Assembly (NCBI RefSeq): GCF_040496035.1
Contig: NZ_JBEPJZ010000003.1
Coordinates: 1 to 5,474, forward strand
Source: Agromyces sp. SYSU T00194
GTDB taxonomy: Bacteria > Actinomycetota > Actinomycetes > Actinomycetales > Microbacteriaceae
Direction: 5' to 3'
DNA: 5,474 nt
Of this stretch, positions 1 to 5,474 are shown piece after piece; position 1 is the stretch's first letter, and each line of letters begins with the position of its first letter. The notes under the pieces are model-generated. The model did no database searches. It was not told the origin of the DNA and saw only the letters and a program-made list of their open reading frames with translations. Both the position numbers and the translations under genes were made by a program.

Positions 1-38
1 GGGACCGGGCGTTTCCCTCGCGCTATGGCCGCCGAAAC
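1..38 (-). rRNA. rrf: 5S ribosomal RNA, partial (5' end only)
   Basis: This is the third rRNA of the operon and a component of the large ribosomal subunit. Read on the minus strand, the segment starts near GTTTCGGCGGCCATAG and continues through GGGAAACGCCCGGTCCC. This matches the conserved 5' third of actinobacterial 5S rRNA (helix I 5' strand, then the start of helices II and III). About 80 nt, including the 3' strand of helix I, lie outside the left window edge, so the 5' end cannot be confirmed by closing helix I and is good to about 2 nt. It lies 180 nt downstream of 23S, as expected for the 16S-23S-5S order. Confidence 0.87.
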
Positions 39-43
39 TCTTG

Positions 44-69
44 CCACACCCGCACCTGGGGGTGTGTGG
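44..69 (-). other. Hairpin immediately upstream of 5S rRNA
   Basis: In the RNA, CCACAC (69-64) can pair with GTGTGG (49-44), with further C/G pairs across a small bulge. The structure ends 5 nt before the likely 5S start, so it may help position maturation of the 5S 5' end. It is read from complementarity only. The CACACACC at 68-61 could instead pair with GGTGTGTG at 189-182. Confidence 0.5.
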
Positions 70-77
70 TCTCGGGT

Positions 78-121
78 CCCACCCCGGGATCACAACCCCT
101 GGGGGGGTCGTGACGGGTGGG
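78..121 (-). other. GC-rich hairpin in the 23S-5S spacer
   Basis: The RNA strand TCACGACCCC (113-104) pairs with GGGGTTGTGA (99-90) over 10 positions with one G-U pair and a 4-nt loop. The stem is prolonged by pairing of 121-114 with 86-78 across an internal loop. No U-tract follows, so it is not an intrinsic terminator. It is probably a processing or folding element of the spacer. The run of seven G on the plus strand (101-107) is accounted for by this stem and loop. Confidence 0.6.
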
Positions 122-134
122 TGTTGAATTATGA

Positions 135-175
135 CGTTCGTGTGGTGGGAACCACAGAGTGGACGCGAGCGATCT
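135..175 (-). other. 3' arm of the outer pre-23S processing stalk
   Basis: Read as RNA, this segment is complementary to the spacer upstream of 23S at 3463-3502. The paired blocks are 135-144 with 3493-3502 (10 bp), 149-156 with 3481-3488 (8 bp, one G-U), 158-170 with 3467-3479 (13 bp, perfect) and 172-175 with 3463-3466 (4 bp). A 4x4 internal loop, one mismatch and one bulged base separate the blocks. Long duplexes joining the two 23S flanks are the known RNase III substrates of bacterial pre-rRNA. The pairing is seen in the sequence; the cleavage is inferred. Confidence 0.85.
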
Positions 176-181
176 ACAGGC

Positions 182-213
182 CACACACCATGCCTTTTCA
201 ACGAGGGTGTGTG
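182..213 (-). other. Local hairpin just after the 23S 3' end
   Basis: RNA CACACACC (213-206) and GGTGTGTG (189-182) form a perfect 8-bp stem with a 16-nt loop, starting 5 nt after the mature 23S 3' end. The same CACACACC is also the partner of the 23S 5' flank at 3352-3360, so this hairpin and the inner 23S stem exclude each other. Confidence 0.55.
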
Positions 214-356
214 TAGTGAGGTTTCAAGTTGTCGGCGTATTAGTACCGGTCAGCTCCACGAGTCGTTAGTCCTCGCTTCCACATCCGGCCTATCAACCCA
301 GTCGTCTGGCTGGGCGCCTCTCCCCCCGAAGGGGATGGAAATCTCATCTCGAGGCC

Positions 357-389
<33 letters not shown>

Positions 390-455
390 ATCCCGAACGT
401 AGCTAATCAGCGGTGCTCCTGGCGGAACAACTGACACACCAGAGGTTCGTCCAAC

Positions 456-471
456 CCGGTCCTCTCGTACT
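456..471 (-). other. 23S sarcin-ricin loop
   Basis: The RNA reads AGTACGAGAGGACCGG, the near-universal sarcin-ricin loop sequence (E. coli about 2654-2669). It activates the translational GTPases EF-Tu and EF-G. The sequence is unchanged from consensus. Confidence 0.95.
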
Positions 472-505
472 AGGGTCAGATCCTCTCAAATTTCCTGCGC
501 GCGCA

Positions 506-538
<33 letters not shown>

Positions 539-554
539 AAACCCAGCTCGCGTA

Positions 555-591
<37 letters not shown>

Positions 592-595
592 ACTC

Positions 596-636
<41 letters not shown>

Positions 637-659
637 ATGCCGTCGATATGGACTCTTGG

Positions 660-690
660 GCAAGATCAGCCTGTTATCCCCGAGGTACCT
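660..690 (-). other. 23S peptidyl transferase centre segment
   Basis: The RNA contains GGGGATAACAGGCTGAT, the conserved domain V strand that lines the peptidyl transferase centre. By motif alignment, position 673 corresponds to A2451. The downstream strand with the CGACGGC block lies near 645. The sequence is consensus. Confidence 0.93.
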
Positions 691-826
691 TTTATCCGTT
701 GAGCGACAGCGCTTCCACAAGCCACTGCCGGATCACTAGTCCCGACTTTCGTCCCTGCTCGACCTGTCAGTCTCGCAGTCAAGCTCCCTTGTGCACTTAC
801 ACTCGCCACCTGATTGCCAACCAGGT

Positions 827-859
<33 letters not shown>

Positions 860-1145
860 GGGAGGCAACCGCCCCAGTTAAACTACCCACCAGGCACTGT
901 CCCTGAACCGGATTACGGTCCGAAGTTAGATATCCAGAGTGACCAGAGTGGTATTTCAACAATGACTCCACGAACACTGGCGTGCCCGCTTCAAAGTCTC
1001 CCACCTATCCTACACAAGCCACACCGAACACCAATACCAAGCTGTAGTAAAGGTCACGGGGTCTTTCCGTCCTGCTGCGCGTAACGAGCATCTTTACTCG
1101 TAATGCAATTTCGCCGAGTTCGCGGTTGAGACAGCTGGGAAGTCG

Positions 1146-1201
<56 letters not shown>

Positions 1202-1584
1202 TGGTTATAGTTACCACCGCCGTTTACTGGGGCTTAACTTCTCAGCTTCGCTCCGAAGAGCTAACCGTTCCGCTTAACCTTCCAGCACCGGGCAGGCGTC
1301 AGTCCGTATACATCGTCTTGCGACTTGGCACGGACCTGTGTTTTTAGTAAACAGTCGCTTCCCACTGGTCTCTGCGGCCTTCAAACGCTCCAGGAGCTAG
1401 TCCCTTCACGCCTCAGGCCCCCCTTCTCCCGAAGTTACGGGGGCATTTTGCCGAGTTCCTTAACCACGATTCTCTCGATCTCCTTGGTATTCTCTACCTG
1501 ACCACCTGAGTCGGTTTGGGGTACGGGCGGCTGGAACCTCGCGTCGATGCTTTTCTCGGCAGCATAGGATCACCGACTTTTCAT

Positions 1585-1690
1585 CCCCATCGCGTCTCAG
1601 CCTCATGAACGGCGGATTTGCCTACCGTTCGGCCTACACGCTTGGACCGGGACAACCATCGCCCGGCTCGGCTACCTTCCTGCGTCACAC
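1585..1690 (-). other. Actinobacterial-type insertion in 23S domain III (H54a region)
   Basis: Actinobacterial 23S rRNAs carry an insertion of about 100 nt in domain III, extending helix 54 (the 'steeple' seen in mycobacterial ribosomes). Here the block lies between GACGCAGGAAGGTAGCC (RNA, from about 1686) and the conserved region leading to CCGACTCAGGTGG near 1500. It contains two clear stems: 1607-1612 with 1625-1630 (6 bp, around a GCAAATCC loop) and 1647-1651 with 1662-1666 (5 bp). The motif-anchored offset, about +92 at A1067 and +207 at A2058, supports an insertion of this size. Exact borders are approximate. Confidence 0.72.
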
Positions 1691-2129
1691 CTGTTAATAC
1701 GCTCACCGCACCAGACTCGGGTCCCACGCTCCCCACCCCGGTGCCCCCGAAGGGACGATGGGATGGTTCGGATGGTTAGCATTGCTGGATTAGTGTGGGC
1801 GGTTCTTCGCCGGTACGGGAATATCAACCCGTTGTCCATCGACTACGCCTGTCGGCCTCGCCTTAGGTCCCGACTTACCCAGGGAAGATTAGCTTGACCC
1901 TGGAACCCTTGGTCTTCCGGAGGACGGGTTTCTCACCCGTCTTTCGCTACTCATGCCTGCATTCTCACTCGTGTGCCATCCACGGCTGGATCACTCCGCC
2001 GCTTCACCCGGCACACGACGCTCTCCTACCGATCCGCACGACTGGACCACGAAGGCCTGTCTATAATGCGAATCCCACGACTTCGGTGACGTGCTTGAGC
2101 CCCGTTACATTGTCGGCGCGGAATCACTT

Positions 2130-2191
<62 letters not shown>

Positions 2192-2753
2192 CTGTGCAAC
2201 TCCACATCCTTTCCCACTTAGCACGCGCTTAGGGACCTTAGTCGGTGGTCTGGGTTGTTTCCCTCTCGACGATGAAGCTTATCCCCCACCGTCTCACTGC
2301 TGCGCTCTCACTTACCGGCATTCGGAGTTTGGCTGACGTCAGTAACCTGTTGGGGCCCATCGGCCATCCAGTAGCTCTACCTCCGGCAAGAAACACGCAA
2401 CGCTGCACCTAAATGCATTTCGGAGAGAACCAGCTATCACGAAGTTTGATTGGCCTTTCACCCCTATCCACAGCTCATCCCCTCCATTTTCAACTGAAGT
2501 GGGTTCGGTCCTCCACGACGTCTTACCGTCGCTTCAACCTGGCCATGGATAGATCACTTCGCTTCGGGTCTAGGACATGCGACTGAATCGCCCTATTCAG
2601 ACTCGCTTTCGCTACGGCTACCCCACACGGGTTAACCTCGCCACATATCGCTAACTCGCAGGCTCATTCTTCAAAAGGCACGCTGTCACCCCAACAAGGA
2701 GGCTCCAACGGTTTGTAAGCAAACGGTTTCAGGTACTATTTCACTCCCCTCCC

Positions 2754-2784
<31 letters not shown>

Positions 2785-3351
2785 TGTCCGCTATCGGTCA
2801 TCTGGGAGTATTTAGGCTTATCAGGTGGTCCTGACAGATTCACACGGGATTTCTCGGGCCCCGTGCTACTTGGGATACTCCTCCGGCCGGCCAGGCATTT
2901 CGACTACGGGACTCACACCCACTCCGGTCCGCCTTTCAATGCGGTTCGTCTATACCCGACACGTCACCGTGACTGCTCGGCAGAACAGTCCGAAGAGTCC
3001 CACAACCCCGACCATGCAACCCCTGCCGGGTATCACACATGGCTCGGTTTAGCCTGATCCGCGTTCGCTCGCCACTACTGACGGAATCACTGTTGTTTTC
3101 TCTTCCTGTGGGTACTGAGATGTTTCACTTCCCCACGTTCCCTCTACCCGCCCTATACATTCAGGCGGGAGTCACCAGGTCACCACGAAGGGCCTGGCGG
3201 GGTTTCCCCATTCGGAAATCCTCGGATCACAGCTCGTTTATCAACTCCCCGAGGCTTATCGCAGATTACGACGTCCTTCTTCGGCTCCAGATGCCAAGGC
3301 ATCCACCGTTTGCTCTTAGAAACTTGAAATCACATGAGTATGAATCGATCG

Positions 3352-3360
3352 CACACACCC
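3352..3360 (-). other. 5' strand of the inner pre-23S stem
   Basis: RNA GGGTGTGTG here pairs over 9 bp with CACACACCC at 213-205, just beyond the mature 23S ends. It is joined to terminal helix H1 by GTGA (3333-3330) pairing with TCAC (219-216). The first bases can also form a short local hairpin with GCACC across a UUCG loop (3368-3356), a competing structure. Confidence 0.65.
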
Positions 3361-3392
3361 GAAGGTGCATGAGATTGACCAATGATCAGTCC

Positions 3393-3418
3393 GACACCCC
3401 CTCCGAAGAAGGAGTGCC
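3393..3418 (-). other. Perfect 11-bp hairpin with a UUCG tetraloop
   Basis: The RNA folds GGCACTCCTTC against GAGGGGGTGTC with all 11 positions paired (G-U pairs included) and a C(UUCG)G loop, an exceptionally stable tetraloop. No U-tract follows, so it is not an intrinsic terminator. Lying between the outer 23S stalk and the 23S 5' end, it probably nucleates folding of the pre-23S leader. Confidence 0.75.
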
Positions 3419-3462
3419 TACTTGATCTTGTGAACGACCCGTCCAAAGGACAGATCGATCTA

Positions 3463-3502
3463 AGATGCTCGCGTCCACTATGTAGTTCTCAACACACGAA
3501 CG
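3463..3502 (-). other. 5' arm of the outer pre-23S processing stalk
   Basis: This segment pairs with 135-175 downstream of 23S (about 35 bp; block details are in that entry). The core, RNA AGTGGACGCGAGC (3479-3467), is a perfect 13-bp match. The arm contains most of the boxA-like element, so once the duplex closes the single-stranded boxA would be masked except for the TTGA bases in the internal loop. Confidence 0.85.
3471..3495 (-). promoter_or_regulatory. boxA-like rRNA antitermination element, spacer copy
   Basis: The RNA reads TTGAGAACT followed by two bases and ATAG (TTGAGAACT at 3492-3484). It repeats the leader element at 5441-5462, and both copies are preceded by CCGTTC. Sequences of this type in actinobacterial rrn leaders and spacers are regarded as boxA sites where NusB/S10-type factors load to prevent Rho-dependent termination in untranslated rRNA. 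The motif is seen directly; its role is inferred from family knowledge. Confidence 0.65.
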
Positions 3503-3572
3503 GTGCCCCCACCACCAACCGGTCACAACCAGTCAGCCGATGAAGGCCCGCAAGGAAACAGCCCGAAGGCCC

Positions 3573-3586
3573 GGTCCCTCAGGACC
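3573..3586 (-). other. Small hairpin overlapping the 16S stalk 3' arm
   Basis: RNA GGTCC and GGACC form a 5-bp stem with a TGAG loop. It overlaps the distal part of the 16S stalk 3' arm (3575-3598), so the two structures compete for 3575-3586. Confidence 0.45.
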
Positions 3587-3598
3587 CAATAGCGTGCA
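3575..3598 (-). other. 3' arm of the outer pre-16S processing stalk
   Basis: RNA TGCACGCTATTGGGT (3598-3584) pairs over 15 consecutive positions, one of them G-U, with ACTCAATAGCGTGCA in the leader (5454-5440). Weaker pairing continues across two mismatches to 3575/5463. The duplex brackets the whole 16S gene and is the expected RNase III substrate that releases pre-16S. Complementarity is seen; cleavage is inferred. Confidence 0.82.
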
Positions 3599-3631
3599 TG
3601 TGCCGGCCACCACCAACCCCCACCGTTCCCA

Positions 3632-3645
3632 CCCCGCAAGCGAGG
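3632..3645 (-). other. Short hairpin with CUUG loop in the spacer
   Basis: RNA CCTCG pairs with CGGGG (5 bp, one G-U) around a CTTG tetraloop. It is a local spacer structure of unknown role. Confidence 0.45.
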
Positions 3646-3704
3646 CGTACTGAGCAGCGATCGGATCCGACCGACACCTATGTCAACGTTCCACCCATGA
3701 GCAA

Positions 3705-3731
3705 CCAGCAAGGACGTTCGCCTTGACCTGG
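3705..3731 (-). other. 9-bp bulged hairpin after the 16S 3' end
   Basis: RNA CCAG and CAAGG (3731-3721, GT bulged) pair with CCTTG and CTGG (3713-3705) around a 7-nt loop. It lies about 40 nt after the mature 16S 3' end, between the inner 16S clamp and the outer stalk arm. It is probably part of the pre-16S trailer fold. Confidence 0.55.
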
Positions 3732-3749
3732 TGTGCCTGGAAGACCCCG

Positions 3750-3763
3750 AAAGATCTCCAGAT
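3750..3763 (-). other. 3' strand of the inner pre-16S clamp
   Basis: RNA ATCTG and ATCTTT (3763-3750, GAG bulged) pair with AGAGATCAGAT in the leader (5341-5331), giving 11 bp including one G-U. It starts 8 nt after the mature 16S 3' end and would bring the two 16S ends together for final trimming. Confidence 0.65.
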
Positions 3764-3766
3764 GCT

Positions 3767-5298
<1,532 letters not shown>

Positions 5299-5315
5299 AA
5301 AATGGTGTCAACCCA

Positions 5316-5407
5316 CAAACGGGCCGACAAATCTGATCTCTGACCAAAGAACAACCAAAACTGGCTGTCCATCAATCCAAAGGAATCCCACCAGCCCAAA
5401 CGGGCCG
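5316..5407 (-). repeat. Imperfect direct repeat in the rrn leader
   Basis: The 11-mer CGGCCCGTTTG (RNA) occurs at 5407-5397 and 5326-5316, 81 nt apart. Similar bases surround it (GTCCGG before one copy, GTCGG before the other, and G-rich stretches after both). Each copy can form only a short stem of CCC with GGG. The function is unknown; it may be a relic of leader duplication. Confidence 0.5.
5331..5341 (-). other. 5' strand of the inner pre-16S clamp
   Basis: RNA AGAGATCAGAT pairs with the 16S trailer at 3763-3750 (11 bp, one 3-nt bulge). It lies about 33 nt before the mature 16S 5' end. Confidence 0.62.
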
Positions 5408-5413
5408 GACAGG

Positions 5414-5435
5414 GTTCAAAAAAATGGCATTGAAC
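5414..5435 (-). other. Leader hairpin enclosing a U-tract
   Basis: RNA GTTCAA (5435-5430) pairs with TTGAAC (5419-5414), giving a perfect 6-bp stem with a 10-nt loop. The U7 run (5424-5418) lies in the loop and the 3' strand of the stem rather than after it, so this is not a terminator. Confidence 0.5.
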
Positions 5436-5439
5436 ATAG

Positions 5440-5463
5440 TGCACGCTATTGAGTTCTCAAGGA
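5440..5463 (-). other. 5' arm of the outer pre-16S processing stalk
   Basis: RNA ACTCAATAGCGTGCA (5454-5440) is complementary over 15 positions to 3598-3584 in the 16S-23S spacer, with weaker pairing out to 5463. It overlaps the boxA-like element, so the antitermination signal and the processing duplex use the same bases at different times of transcription. Confidence 0.82.
5441..5462 (-). promoter_or_regulatory. boxA-like rRNA antitermination element, leader copy
   Basis: The RNA reads CCTTGAGAACTCAATAG (5462-5446), closely resembling the TTTGAGAACTCAATAG element I recall from mycobacterial rrn leaders. It would recruit the Nus antitermination complex early in transcription and help RNA polymerase cross the untranslated operon. 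A second copy occurs in the 16S-23S spacer (3492 leftward). The motif is clear; binding is inferred. Confidence 0.7.
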
Positions 5464-5474
5464 ACGGACGCTCC

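Larger units (their letters stand above)
39..218 (-). other. 23S-5S internal transcribed spacer
   Basis: This transcribed spacer separates 23S from 5S. It contains no tRNA and no credible coding frame. From the 23S side it holds the 3' strand of the inner pre-23S stem (205-213), a local hairpin (182-213), the 3' arm of the outer 23S processing stalk (135-175), a GC-rich hairpin (78-121) and a hairpin just before 5S (44-69). Most of its length can be assigned to some secondary structure. I see no boxA-like copy here and no hairpin plus U-tract that would end transcription before 5S. Confidence 0.88.
5299..5474 (-). other. rRNA operon leader (partial, promoter outside)
   Basis: This is the transcribed leader upstream of 16S, cut by the right edge. 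In transcription order it holds CCGTTC and the boxA-like TTGAGAACT (5460-5452), the 5' arm of the 16S stalk (5463-5440), a 6-bp hairpin (5435-5414), an imperfect repeat containing CGGCCCGTTTG (5407-5397 and 5326-5316), the 5' strand of the inner clamp (5341-5331) and a U9 tract against the 16S 5' end (5302-5294). I find no convincing -35/-10 pair, so the promoter must lie past 5474. There is no coding signature. Confidence 0.85.

Noticed and set aside
182..213. Intrinsic terminator after 23S
   Set aside because: There is a good stem but no U-tract, and 5S follows downstream on the same strand.
3039..3425. Plus-strand frame of 128 codons, and smaller frames across 23S on both strands
   Set aside because: They sit inside or antisense to 23S and its spacer, show no domain, and have no supporting ribosome binding context.
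3661..3670. 10-nt palindrome TCGGATCCGA in the spacer as an operator or attachment site
   Set aside because: It is short, isolated and inside a transcribed rRNA spacer, with no flanking integrase or regulator gene.
3523..3711. Minus-strand frame of 62 codons in the 16S-23S spacer
   Set aside because: It is in the sense direction of the rRNA transcript but occupies the 16S stalk arm and several spacer hairpins. Its glycine- and tryptophan-rich product looks like translated GC-rich structural RNA.
5306..5311. TTGACA on the minus strand as a -35 promoter box
   Set aside because: The matching -10 position would fall inside the 16S 5' end and no TATAAT-like sequence is there. The transcript already includes this segment.

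Overview
The window is one bacterial ribosomal RNA operon, read entirely on the minus strand: transcription enters at the right edge and runs leftward. The order is leader (about 5474-5299), complete 16S rRNA (5298-3771), a 440-nt 16S-23S spacer without tRNA genes (3770-3331), complete 23S rRNA (3330-219), a 180-nt 23S-5S spacer (218-39) and the first 38 nt of 5S rRNA (38-1), cut by the left window edge. I see no protein-coding gene. Every long open frame lies inside or antisense to rRNA, or in its spacers.

The organism looks like a high-GC Gram-positive actinobacterium, most likely order Micrococcales and family Microbacteriaceae. The basis is 16S signature stretches recalled from that family (the V4 region, the V6 segment around 4261-4330, the 16S 3' end CCTCCTTTCT), a tRNA-less spacer, an actinobacterial-type insertion in 23S domain III, and a 23S about 208 nt longer than that of E. 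coli. I cannot resolve the genus without a database search.

The transcribed spacers are the most informative part. Read as RNA, the flanks of each large rRNA are complementary. The 16S flanks form an outer stalk (5463-5440 with 3598-3575) and an inner clamp (5341-5331 with 3763-3750). The 23S flanks form an outer stalk of about 35 base pairs (3502-3463 with 175-135) and an inner stem (3360-3352 with 213-205). These are the expected double-stranded substrates for RNase III-type cleavage of the 30S-like precursor. A boxA-like element containing TTGAGAACT occurs twice, once in the leader and once in the 16S-23S spacer. Each copy overlaps the 5' arm of the stalk that follows, so antitermination and processing signals share sequence. 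The rrn promoter is not in the window and lies beyond 5474; a 5S terminator would lie before position 1.

I looked for an undescribed system and did not find one. This is an ordinary rrn operon, and the points worth a second look concern spacer RNA structure.
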